A stretch of DNA of 32,192 nt, taken from assembly GCA_017478105.1 (NCBI GenBank), contig JAFVEF010000024.1:1-32192 (forward strand), written 5' to 3'. Under the pieces are notes generated by a model. That model was given only the letters and a program-made list of their open reading frames with translations. It had not been told where the DNA came from and did no database searches. Positions 1 to 7,061 of this stretch are shown here, piece after piece (the stretch's first letter is position 1; the number at the start of each line of letters is the position of its first letter). Both the position numbers and the translations under genes were made by a program. This stretch comes from Bacilli bacterium (lineage in GTDB: Bacteria > Bacillota_I > Bacilli_A > RF39 > UBA660).

Positions 1-256
1 ATGGTCAACAATCCTCCCTTGCGAACGCGTAGTTCTGGCAGACACACGTTGACCAATTATTCTAACTACATAATAATTAAAAAGAGCGTAATAATCAATC
101 CAAATTAATGAATTAACTATTACACTCATATGGTACCAGGTAGACACTCAACAACTAAATGTTCCTAAAAATAACGTAACATATATGTTTACATATGTCA
201 ATCGAACAAGTAAAGTAACTATATACAAAAAAAGCAAATAAATTATTTGCTTTTTA
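1..256 (+). ncRNA. possible 3' part of a structured RNA, unidentified
   Basis: No convincing gene lies here. The first 56 bases are clearly richer in G+C than the surroundings and contain an exact 8-bp inverted repeat (TGGTCAAC at 2-9 with GTTGACCA at 48-55) enclosing a small GAAC/GTTC hairpin (23-26 with 32-35). A second helix can form between 84-93 and 118-127, with nine of ten positions paired. The stretch ends in a strong intrinsic terminator at 227-256. These features fit the 3' portion of a non-coding RNA read on the plus strand whose 5' end lies outside the window. I could not match it to tmRNA, RNase P RNA, 6S, SRP RNA or a T-box. The strand is inferred from the terminator, which also works the other way. 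Confidence 0.3.
227..256. terminator. bidirectional intrinsic terminator
   Basis: A seven-base stem GCAAATA (234-240) / TATTTGC (244-250) with a three-base loop is flanked by a run of seven A on the left and five T on the right. It can end the minus-strand gene at 261-1289, whose stop codon lies just beside it, and any plus-strand transcript coming from position 1. Confidence 0.8.
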
Positions 257-260
257 TTAT

Positions 261-1289
261 TTATTTTATAAAGAAATTAACTAATTTATCTACATCAATA
301 TCTTTATTCAAAGAATTTAAATATTCTTTTATTTCATCAATCATATTATTATCATAATCATTAGTCTTAACTAGCTTTTCTAATACATTCTCAAGACCCA
401 ATTCATAGTTTAAATAACTATCTACTATTTTAAAATGATCTTCTTCTACTCCATAACATAAATAATATTTAGAGTATCTATTATCTGATTTAAAATCTTC
501 ACTCTTTAGTACCAATTCTAATCTATAAAATGGCTTTTTAATCCCTTGTAACATACCACTAAGAATAGTATATACTTCTTCTCCTAATACATCTAATTCC
601 CTACTAAATACATTTAAAATATTAAGTCTTTCAATTAACTCTAATACAATAAGTTTTCCCCCTATTACTCCATAAGTATAATTACCAACTGTTTCTATAA
701 ATTCAATATCTGAAACATCTAATTTAGTATTTAAAACATCCTTAGAAAATAATGCCTTATAATCACTAATATCTATATCAAAACTACCATTGTATTTAAA
801 AGAATCAAATGATGAATCAAATTCCCCTAATAACTTTTTACATAATTCACTCACAATATTAGGAGCATGTTCAAATAAAGTCACAATTATATCAAAAAAT
901 ACTACATAGTTTTTATCAATATATCTAGTAAATAAATATTTATTATTAACTCCACCAACATTAGTATTAATCTCAATATAATAAGAAGAAATATCTTTAT
1001 TACGACAATCTAAATCATATTTATTATCCTTTTGAAAAGTATTAATACAATCCATTATATAATTAACAGTCTCTACAAAAATAAATTGGTAACAGAAATA
1101 CTCTTCAATATTTTTTATATTATCTACTCCATCTAATGGTACAAATAGCACTTTAAATTTCTTTATCTTTTCATTATATACAATTGCGAAATAAAAATTA
1201 CTCTTATCATAGTCTTTAATATATAAATCTAGTATAACTGATTCTTTTCTTTTCTTTAAAGCCTTCAATATCTTATCAACATATTCCAT
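261..1289 (-). CDS. hypothetical protein, 342 aa
   Basis: I do not recognise this protein. It is predicted soluble: no signal peptide or membrane segment is visible. It is rich in Lys, Asp, Asn, Ile and aromatic residues, as expected for this AT-rich genome. The N-terminus (residues 1-15) is a short basic stretch and the C-terminal third looks helical. The ATG start at 1289 is preceded by GGAG with 6-7 bases spacing (1296-1300), which supports the start. The gene is the last before the terminator at 227-256 and follows the 135-aa gene on the same strand after a 74-base gap, so the two could be cotranscribed. Nothing in the neighbourhood gives a function. Confidence 0.7.
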   Translation of the reverse strand: MEYVDKILKALKKRKESVILDLYIKDYDKSNFYFAIVYNEKIKKFKVLFVPLDGVDNIKNIEEYFCYQFIFVETVNYIMDCINTFQKDNKYDLDCRNKDISSYYIEINTNVGGVNNKYLFTRYIDKNYVVFFDIIVTLFEHAPNIVSELCKKLLGEFDSSFDSFKYNGSFDIDISDYKALFSKDVLNTKLDVSDIEFIETVGNYTYGVIGGKLIVLELIERLNILNVFSRELDVLGEEVYTILSGMLQGIKKPFYRLELVLKSEDFKSDNRYSKYYLCYGVEEDHFKIVDSYLNYELGLENVLEKLVKTNDYDNNMIDEIKEYLNSLNKDIDVDKLVNFFIK

Positions 1290-1363
1290 ATTATTCTCCT
1301 TTCATTATAGTATTTACTAGTTATAAAGAATTATTCATAATACTATTTTATCAAGAAAAATAT

Positions 1364-1771
1364 CTATTTACTAGTACTTTCTATGGATATCTTCTTTTCC
1401 ATTAAAACATTCTGTAGTACTTTTATATTACTAAATACTGTAAAATTAATTATTTTTGTATTAAATCCTTCTTTTTCAAGTATCATTCCATAGTTAGAAT
1501 ATTCCGGAACATTTAATGAAGTAAAAGATAAAGACTTAGGTGCCGGTAACACTATATTATCAATTATTCCACTATCATCACTTAATCCATCAAAAAATAA
1601 AACATTATACTCACCTATATCTTTATAAATCCTAACTCTAACACCTTCTACTGGTAATAATCCATTAGTAGTAGTTATTCCTACCTTTAAAAATCCTTTA
1701 TCAGGATTTTTTTTCATAAAATCATTATATATATCTAATGATTTAAATTCATCAAAAGTAATAAAATCCAT
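1364..1771 (-). CDS. small protein with a carboxypeptidase-regulatory-like (prealbumin-like) domain
   Basis: The 135-aa protein has a short N-terminal segment followed by one beta-sandwich domain from about residue 27. The pattern GFLKVGITTTNGLLPVEGVRVRIY, then FFDGLSDDSGIIDNI, an LPAP element, a YGMILEKEGF strand and a closing N-V-x-x-L-Q-x-V-x-M motif resembles the carboxypeptidase regulatory-like domain seen in clostridial spore cortex-lytic proteins such as SleC (recalled family pattern, not searched). No catalytic domain, signal peptide or membrane segment is attached, so it is probably a binding or structural module. The start is supported by AGGAGTG upstream of the ATG. The gene is divergent from the rhomboid gene, with an 86-base shared intergenic region. 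Confidence 0.6.
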   Translation of the reverse strand: MDFITFDEFKSLDIYNDFMKKNPDKGFLKVGITTTNGLLPVEGVRVRIYKDIGEYNVLFFDGLSDDSGIIDNIVLPAPKSLSFTSLNVPEYSNYGMILEKEGFNTKIINFTVFSNIKVLQNVLMEKKISIESTSK

Positions 1772-1810
1772 ATAATCACTCCTAAAAAATAATATGAATT
1801 AAAACTATTA

Positions 1811-1840
1811 TTAGACCAATCAATTACTTTATTGTATAAT
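1811..1840 (+). promoter_or_regulatory. probable promoter of the rhomboid gene
   Basis: A perfect TATAAT (-10) lies at 1835-1840, with a weak -35 (TTAGAC, 1811-1816) 18 bases upstream. A GAGG ribosome binding site follows at 1847-1850, seven bases before the ATG at 1858. The -10 is convincing, the -35 is not. Confidence 0.4.
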
Positions 1841-1857
1841 AATATTGAGGTAAGAAT

Positions 1858-2472
1858 ATGGAACTAAGTTTTAATAATTTAAAATTTGATTATAATTCTA
1901 AAGTAATAATAACTTATTTATTAATATGTTTAATTGCTTGGTTTTTAAACACTATTACTAGAGGAAAAACTAATAAATTACTATTTGAATCATACAGATC
2001 TTCTCCATTAAATCCTCTAACTTATATAAGATTATTTACTCATTGCATTGGTCATAAAGATTTTGATCATTTAGTTAGTAACTTCTTATATATATTATTA
2101 GTAGGACCTATGATAGAAGAAAAATATGGAAGTATAAATACGCTAATATTATTATTACTGACAAGTTTAGTTATAGCTCTATTTAATATTATATTTACAA
2201 ATTACCGAATACTTGGAGCCAGTGGTAATGTCTATATGTTAATAGTATTAAGTTCATTTTCCAATATATCTGAAGGGAAAATTCCAATTACTGTTTTACT
2301 AATACTAATTTTCTATATAATTGGCGAAATTAAAAATAGTATTTTAGAAGGAAATAAAAAAATATATCATGATGGCCATCTTCTAGGAGCTTTATGTGGA
2401 TTAGTATTTGGAATATTATTTTTAAAATATCCTAATTGGACAGATATATTTACTAATTTATTTATAAAATAA
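1858..2472 (+). CDS. rhomboid family intramembrane serine protease
   Basis: This 204-aa polytopic membrane protein shows the rhomboid signatures in order. H-K-D-x-x-H-L-x-x-N at residues 66-75, before the second membrane helix, ends in G-x-x-x-E-x-x-x-G. GASG at 120-123 carries the catalytic serine S122. The last helices contain HDGHLLGALCG with the catalytic histidine probably H174. Rhomboids cleave single-pass membrane proteins within or next to the bilayer. The protein is near the minimal size for the family, with six predicted helices and no extra domains. It has its own promoter and is followed 41 bases later by trpS in the same direction. The substrate cannot be read from the context, although the window encodes many single-pass proteins. 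Confidence 0.9.
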   Translation: MELSFNNLKFDYNSKVIITYLLICLIAWFLNTITRGKTNKLLFESYRSSPLNPLTYIRLFTHCIGHKDFDHLVSNFLYILLVGPMIEEKYGSINTLILLLLTSLVIALFNIIFTNYRILGASGNVYMLIVLSSFSNISEGKIPITVLLILIFYIIGEIKNSILEGNKKIYHDGHLLGALCGLVFGILFLKYPNWTDIFTNLFIK

Positions 2473-2481
2473 AGTTTTTTA

Positions 2482-2490
2482 TGATAAAAT
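2482..2490 (+). promoter_or_regulatory. possible extended -10 promoter of trpS
   Basis: TGATAAAAT fits an extended -10 element (TGn plus TAAAAT) directly after the rhomboid stop codon, with no clear -35. A start just downstream would give a very short leader before the ribosome binding site at 2501-2505. No T-box or other tryptophan-sensing leader is visible upstream of trpS. Confidence 0.25.
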
Positions 2491-2513
2491 ATAAGAAATG
2501 AGGAGTGATTAAC

Positions 2514-3515
2514 TTGAAAAAAACAATTCTAACAGGACTAAGACCTACTGGTAATTTACATTTAGGACATTACTTTGGTGCATGTAAAAACTGGCTTAAT
2601 CTTCAAGATGATTATAACTTTTATTTAGAAATTGCTGATGTTCAAGCACTAACAGATAATTTTAATAATCCTGAAAAAGTAAGAGAAAATGTTTACGAAA
2701 TAACAAAAGATTTATTAGCTTTAGGAATAGATCCCAATAAAGTAAATATCTTTATTCAATCACAAATAAAAGAAATAGCTGAATTAACTATTTTTTATAG
2801 TAATTTAGTAACAGTATCAAGACTACAAAGAAATCCTACTGTTAAAACAGAAATTGCCCAAAAAAAAGAATTATTTGGTAATAATGGAGAATCAATTACT
2901 TATGGATTCTTAGGATATCCAGTATCACAAGCAGCTGATATAACTTGTTTTGAAGGAGAACTAGTTCCAGTTGGAGAAGATCAACTTCCTCTTCTAGAAC
3001 AATGTCGTGAAATTGTTAGAAAATTTAATTCAATATATGGAAATACATTAATAGAACCAGAACAATTACTTAGTAATTCTCCACGTGTAAAAGGATTAGA
3101 TGGTAATGATAAGATGGGAAAAAGCTTAGGTAATGCGATTTATATTATTGATGATGAAGAAACAATTAAAAATAAAATTATGTCCGCAGTAACTGATCCA
3201 AATAAAATAAAAAAAGATGACAAAGCCAATCCAGAAATATGTATGGTATATTACTATCACAAATTAGTTAATAATGAAGATAATATAAATAAAGTATGTA
3301 GTGAATGTAAAAAAGGAGAACGTGGTTGTGTTCAATGTAAAAAAGAACTTATAGAAGCAATGAACAATTTCCTAAAACCTATTCAAGAGAGAAGAAAACA
3401 ATTTGAAGATAACAAAGTAGTAGAAGAAATATTAGATAAAGGAACTAAAAATGCTCAACTAAAAGCTAAAGAAACAATATCTAAAGTAAAAGAAGCTATG
3501 AAAATAAACTATTAG
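2514..3515 (+). CDS. trpS: tryptophan--tRNA ligase
   Basis: A class I aminoacyl-tRNA synthetase that attaches tryptophan to its tRNA in the cytoplasm. From the chosen start it is 333 aa, typical for bacterial TrpRS. The HIGH-type motif is NLHLGH at residues 14-19 and the KMSKS loop is KMGKS at 200-204. GLRPTGNLHLGHY and the G-E-D-Q element of the tryptophan pocket region are intact. Two CxxC pairs (C262/C265 and C272/C275) in the C-terminal helical domain could hold a metal ion. The open frame extends to a GTG at 2505, but that codon overlaps the AGGAG ribosome binding site at 2501-2505. The TTG at 2514, eight bases after it, gives the expected N-terminus. A strong terminator follows at once. 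Confidence 0.97.
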   Translation: MKKTILTGLRPTGNLHLGHYFGACKNWLNLQDDYNFYLEIADVQALTDNFNNPEKVRENVYEITKDLLALGIDPNKVNIFIQSQIKEIAELTIFYSNLVTVSRLQRNPTVKTEIAQKKELFGNNGESITYGFLGYPVSQAADITCFEGELVPVGEDQLPLLEQCREIVRKFNSIYGNTLIEPEQLLSNSPRVKGLDGNDKMGKSLGNAIYIIDDEETIKNKIMSAVTDPNKIKKDDKANPEICMVYYYHKLVNNEDNINKVCSECKKGERGCVQCKKELIEAMNNFLKPIQERRKQFEDNKVVEEILDKGTKNAQLKAKETISKVKEAMKINY

Positions 3516-3541
3516 AATGATTAAAAATCATTCTTTTTTTT
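3514..3541 (+). terminator. intrinsic terminator after trpS
   Basis: A nine-base perfect stem AGAATGATT (3514-3522) / AATCATTCT (3526-3534) with a three-base loop is followed by a run of T to 3540. It overlaps the trpS stop codon and the last codons of the convergent small gene on the minus strand. Confidence 0.9.
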
Positions 3542-3760
3542 ATTAACAAAAAATAAAATTAATCCAATAAAAAATAATAAACATTCTCCTCTCGTAATAA
3601 TAAAACATAAATAATCATAAAAAGAATAACCAAAAGTAATTAGATTCAAATATATTAAAAGAAAAGACAAACCAAATACCATCATAAAATAACTTATTAA
3701 ATAGAGAATAATTCTTTTAAACATATTAAATATTATGAAAAAGATAAAAGAACTATTCAA
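3521..3760 (-). CDS. small two-helix membrane protein
   Basis: A 79-aa protein with two predicted membrane helices (about residues 17-38 and 60-74) and a basic tail (VNKKKNDF). I do not recognise a named family. The frame begins at a TTG (3760) that overlaps the end of rmuC by eight bases, with a weak AAGAG upstream, so translation would be coupled. An alternative ATG at 3724 gives a 67-aa protein beginning MFKRIILYL but has no visible ribosome binding site. The gene ends inside the trpS terminator. It is the last gene of the VTT protein-rmuC unit. Confidence 0.5.
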   Translation of the reverse strand: MNSSFIFFIIFNMFKRIILYLISYFMMVFGLSFLLIYLNLITFGYSFYDYLCFIITRGECLLFFIGLILFFVNKKKNDF

Positions 3761-4838
3761 GCTCTTTTATCTTTTCATTACTTATATTATCTAATTCAAC
3801 TTTATTAATACTTTCAAATTTCCTACTAATCTTATCAGTAGTAATAGATACATTTTCAACATCTCTATTAACCATCTGAATACTTTTAGAAAGTTTATCC
3901 CAACGTTCCCTATATCTGGCAAATTCTAATCCTAGTTTATTTAATTCTTCATGAATAATTGATGTATATTTATCTCTTTCAATATTCTTAATAATCATCT
4001 GAATTACCGTTAAAGTTGATATTAAAGTAGTAGGACTAGTAATCCATACTCTTTTTTTATAAGCATAACTAATTATATCAGCATGATATGCATTAATTTC
4101 TGCAAATATAGCTTCAGCAGGTAAAAATAATATTGCTTGTTCTGATGTTTCTCCAGGAATTATATATTTAGAACTAATCGCATCAATATGATGCTTCATA
4201 TCTTGTTTAAATAATCTTTCATATTGTTTTCTCTCTTCTAAACCTAATTTTCTATCTACCATCATTTGATAATTTTCTAAAGGGAATTTTGAATCAATAC
4301 AAATAGCTCCTAAAGGAAGTGGTGCAAACAAAATAGAATCACAAATAGTTCCATTACTAAGAGGATATTGTAATCTATATATAGAATCATTTTTCTCACC
4401 AAATACACTAACTAAAATATTCTTTAAATTAACTTCACCAAATATTCCTCTTGTCTTCTTATCAGTTAATACAGATTGTAAACTAACAATATCAACTGAT
4501 AAATCTTCTATCTTCTTTTGAGCTTCATCAATCTTAGATAATCTCTCTACTACATTCATAAAAGTTTTATTAGTTTTTTCAAAATTCTGATCAAGTCTTT
4601 CATTAACTTTTTCATTTATAAGTATTAATCTTTTCTCAACACCTTCATTAAGTTTATTAAAATCATCATTCATATTTCTACTTAAATCAGTTTTAAAATC
4701 TCCTATTTCTTTCATCATAGAAACTTCTAAATTAGAAATTCTATCAGTAATATGAGCTTCATTTATATTTTTCATTAAACTAACTACTACTAAAACAATT
4801 AAAATAACAAGTAAAATAATTATAACAATATCAATCAT
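3753..4838 (-). CDS. rmuC: RmuC family DNA recombination protein
   Basis: RmuC proteins are predicted nuclease-like proteins linked genetically to limiting inversions at short inverted repeats. This 361-aa copy has an N-terminal membrane anchor (residues 3-22) and a long coiled-coil region (about 30-120). The RmuC core follows: LTDKKTRGIFGEVNLKNIL, then a CIDSKFPLENY element of the predicted PD-(D/E)XK fold, FLPAEAIFAE, and ITSPTTLI. A second coiled segment closes the protein. Length and order match the family. The start has an AGGAG site (AGGAGTGTTAAG before ATG). It lies ten bases after the VTT gene and is cotranscribed with it. Confidence 0.93.
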   Translation of the reverse strand: MIDIVIIILLVILIVLVVVSLMKNINEAHITDRISNLEVSMMKEIGDFKTDLSRNMNDDFNKLNEGVEKRLILINEKVNERLDQNFEKTNKTFMNVVERLSKIDEAQKKIEDLSVDIVSLQSVLTDKKTRGIFGEVNLKNILVSVFGEKNDSIYRLQYPLSNGTICDSILFAPLPLGAICIDSKFPLENYQMMVDRKLGLEERKQYERLFKQDMKHHIDAISSKYIIPGETSEQAILFLPAEAIFAEINAYHADIISYAYKKRVWITSPTTLISTLTVIQMIIKNIERDKYTSIIHEELNKLGLEFARYRERWDKLSKSIQMVNRDVENVSITTDKISRKFESINKVELDNISNEKIKELE

Positions 4839-4848
4839 CTTAACACTC

Positions 4849-5430
4849 CTATTCTATTCCCATATTATAAGAAACAAACTTAGATAAAACATATGCAAGA
4901 ACTAAAGCTACACCAATAAAAATAAGTGAATAAATATCAGTAACACTATGAATTAAACTCTTACCAATATAAGCCCAAAATGAAGTTGAAAATACTTTTC
5001 CAATCAATAATGCAAAAAAATATTTATCTTTATTAACATGAGAAATTCCACATATAATATTTATTAAATACGAAGGTGTAAATGGTAAAGTAATAAGTAA
5101 AACTAATTGTGAAAAAGTAATAGAATTAAATCTAGTAATAGCCTTATTAATCTTAGAAAAAGTACTCTTATTTAAATATTTATTTAAATATTTTTTTTCT
5201 AAAAAATAAAAAAATAAATAACATAAATAACTACCAATACATGTAGCAAGCCAAGATACTAGTAATCCGGTAAAAAAGCCAAAAGCATTTATATTTAAAG
5301 TAATAAATACACATAAAGGTAAAACAGGAATAAAACATTCAATTAGAACTATAAAAAAACCAAATACTATTCCTAAATCAGCAATATAATTAGTACTTAT
5401 ATCTACTATAGTTTTAACAATATCCATCAT
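4849..5430 (-). CDS. VTT-domain (DedA/TVP38-like) membrane protein
   Basis: A 193-aa polytopic membrane protein. Residues 26-60 hold the acidic-proline motif I-E-C-F-I-P-V-L-P-L typical of the VTT/SNARE-associated family, followed by N-x-x-x-F-G-x-x-x-G. The middle has LPFTPSYLINIICG, the F-x-P-x-x-x-x-N-x-x-x-G motif seen in TVP38-type members. DedA/VTT proteins act in membrane homeostasis, some as undecaprenyl-phosphate or phospholipid scramblases; the exact substrate here is unknown. Two ATGs open the frame. AAGG is only 4-5 bases before the first (5430) and about 7-8 before the second (5427), so the second may be used. A good promoter lies just upstream at 5450-5478. Confidence 0.85.
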   Translation of the reverse strand: MMDIVKTIVDISTNYIADLGIVFGFFIVLIECFIPVLPLCVFITLNINAFGFFTGLLVSWLATCIGSYLCYLFFYFLEKKYLNKYLNKSTFSKINKAITRFNSITFSQLVLLITLPFTPSYLINIICGISHVNKDKYFFALLIGKVFSTSFWAYIGKSLIHSVTDIYSLIFIGVALVLAYVLSKFVSYNMGIE

Positions 5431-5449
5431 ATCACCTTCTACTATACTA

Positions 5450-5478
5450 ATTATAGTATAATTCTATCTTTCTAACAA
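5450..5478 (-). promoter_or_regulatory. promoter of the VTT protein-rmuC unit
   Basis: On the minus strand, -35 TTGTTA (5478-5473) and a perfect -10 TATAAT (5455-5450) are separated by 17 bases. The leader before the ATG at 5430 is about a dozen bases. The -35 lies inside the last codons of the rhodanese gene. A 7-bp inverted repeat TACTATA/TATAGTA (5440-5446 with 5452-5458) overlaps the -10 and could be an operator. Confidence 0.7.
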
Positions 5479-5748
5479 GTAATTATTATAACCACCATTT
5501 ATATTAACACATCTAAATCCTAAACTATTTAAATAATAAACTAATCTTTTACTACGATTTCCAAAATCACAATAGATATAATAAGTATTATCTTTATCTA
5601 AATATTGTGAAGGATTATTAGTAAGATTATATTCATCAATATGAATACTACCAGGAATATGATTATTATTATATTTACTAATATTCCTAATATCTATTAT
5701 TATGGGATTATTTAACTTCAACAACTTTTTTATATCAATAGAATACAT
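5464..5748 (-). CDS. single-domain rhodanese-like protein
   Basis: A 94-aa single-domain rhodanese. The active-site loop is CDFGNRSK with the sulfur-carrying cysteine at C60, matching C-x-x-G-x-R-S, and the family elements IIIDIR near residue 20 and HIPGSIHI at 30-37 are present. Such proteins move sulfane sulfur or act in small redox steps. The open frame extends to 5808, but the upstream part would cross a terminator. GGAGGTGAA (5760-5752) sits right before the ATG at 5748, so that start is chosen. No good promoter separates it from the upstream terminator; it may depend on readthrough. Confidence 0.88.
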   Translation of the reverse strand: MYSIDIKKLLKLNNPIIIDIRNISKYNNNHIPGSIHIDEYNLTNNPSQYLDKDNTYYIYCDFGNRSKRLVYYLNSLGFRCVNINGGYNNYLLER

Positions 5749-5773
5749 ATATTCACCTCCATAATAATTAATG

Positions 5774-5804
5774 AAAAAAAAAGAATCTATCATATAATAG
5801 ATTC
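5774..5804 (-). terminator. intrinsic terminator of the virD4 unit
   Basis: On the minus strand, the stem GAATCTAT/ATAGATTC (5804-5797 with 5790-5783), with a six-base loop, is followed by nine T. It lies four bases after the stop codon of the 412-aa gene and marks the left end of the Tad/T4SS cluster. Confidence 0.9.
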
Positions 5805-5808
5805 CCAA

Positions 5809-7047
5809 TTATTTAATTATATATGGATCTTCTGGAATACCAGTTCCACTTTCATATATTGTTCTACTATCAAGTCGAATAACAGGTCTAACAGAAAAGA
5901 CAGAATAAGCCTTCTTTAAATCAACATCACCATTATTTCTAACCATGAAAACTGAATAAGTATCACTACTACTTCCAGTCATTAACCAGAAATTAGCTTT
6001 ATTAACTAAATAATTATAGTTTTTACAACTCTTAGTACTTGGCCCTTTACAATTAGAATCAGTACTTGCATTTAGATAATCAGATAAAGTTAATAATCCA
6101 ACTTTTTGTCCTTTAAACTGCTTAGAACACTCAATTCTATTATCAACAGATTCAGTAGTTAAATCTCTTTTTCCAACACATAAATCAAAACTAGTTAAAT
6201 GTTCTTTAACATCTAATGAAACCAACAATTCACTATCATGTATATTCTCAACTAAATAAGATTTATCAAGAAACTCTTTTACACGACTATTTTCATAATC
6301 ATTTATACCAAATTCACTTGAAACAGTTTGATTATATCTATCATCCCAAGAACTAGTATAATTTACACTTCTTTCTAATACTAATTCAACAGAATTATCA
6401 GAATCAATTTTAACTACTCTCCAGATACGTTCATCTAATTTAACATAGTTATTAACAACTTCTCCACGGAATGAATAACTACCATTTTTAGAATATAAAC
6501 CATATCCTGATGTAACAGGAGGATTATCTTTAATTATTCTTTCATATAAAAATTCTGTTTTATATAAATCCCCACAATCTAAATAAGGCCTATAAATATA
6601 AGTATCATTTTCATTCTCAACTTGAACACTACCAGTACATGAATCTGATTTTGTATAAGAAGATAATTCTTTCATTTTTCCATTTTCTGCCAAAGTAGAA
6701 GCATCCACTTCTACAACACCACCACTATTCTTAGGTAATGAATCAGCGTTATCTTTAAAATAAGAAACAGCTGCTTTTTTTAAAATATTTTCAACTTCTT
6801 CATAAGAATATTGCTTAATAGCTCTAAATAGGTATGATGATAAGAATATTATCAAAAACAACACAAATATTCCCATCAAAATAACAATAAATAATCTAAG
6901 TATTCTACTTTTTCCACGAGGTTGATTAGATAAATACTCATCATCATCGTCATCATCTGTTTCTAATTCAACTACATTTTCATCAATAATTGTACTTTCA
7001 GGTTCTTCTTTTACCCCTTCATCTTTTACTTCATCTTTCTCATCCAT
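5809..7047 (-). CDS. pseudopilin-like membrane-anchored surface protein (paralogue of 28656-30464)
   Basis: A 412-aa protein with a very acidic cytoplasmic N-terminus (residues 1-45, including a run of six Asp at 31-36), one membrane helix (about 48-75), then a large outer part. Residues 91-160 (KKAAVSYFKDNADSLP, a TL-x-x-x-G element, two cysteines C137 and C158, Y-L-D-C-G) match residues 42-113 of the 602-aa protein at 28656-30464. The C-terminal part (about 200-412) has one copy of a module that the paralogue carries twice: NYV...IWRVVKI near the start and VRPVIRLD...G-x-G-x-x-x-D-P-Y-I-I-K at the end. It is the last gene of the virD4 unit, 14 bases downstream, so it is probably a surface part of the machine. 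Confidence 0.65.
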   Translation of the reverse strand: MDEKDEVKDEGVKEEPESTIIDENVVELETDDDDDDEYLSNQPRGKSRILRLFIVILMGIFVLFLIIFLSSYLFRAIKQYSYEEVENILKKAAVSYFKDNADSLPKNSGGVVEVDASTLAENGKMKELSSYTKSDSCTGSVQVENENDTYIYRPYLDCGDLYKTEFLYERIIKDNPPVTSGYGLYSKNGSYSFRGEVVNNYVKLDERIWRVVKIDSDNSVELVLERSVNYTSSWDDRYNQTVSSEFGINDYENSRVKEFLDKSYLVENIHDSELLVSLDVKEHLTSFDLCVGKRDLTTESVDNRIECSKQFKGQKVGLLTLSDYLNASTDSNCKGPSTKSCKNYNYLVNKANFWLMTGSSSDTYSVFMVRNNGDVDLKKAYSVFSVRPVIRLDSRTIYESGTGIPEDPYIIK

Positions 7048-7061
7048 AATAATACTCCTTT

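Noticed and set aside
125-155. TGGTACC near 131-137 as a possible T-box core
   Set aside because: The longer T-box consensus around it is absent, the stem-specifier layout cannot be seen, and no biosynthesis or tRNA-synthetase gene follows on the plus strand.
1311-1375. Direct repeat TATTTACTAGT at 1311-1321 and 1365-1375
   Set aside because: Eleven AT-rich bases repeated once between two genes can arise by chance in this composition, and no promoter or gene boundary makes sense of it.
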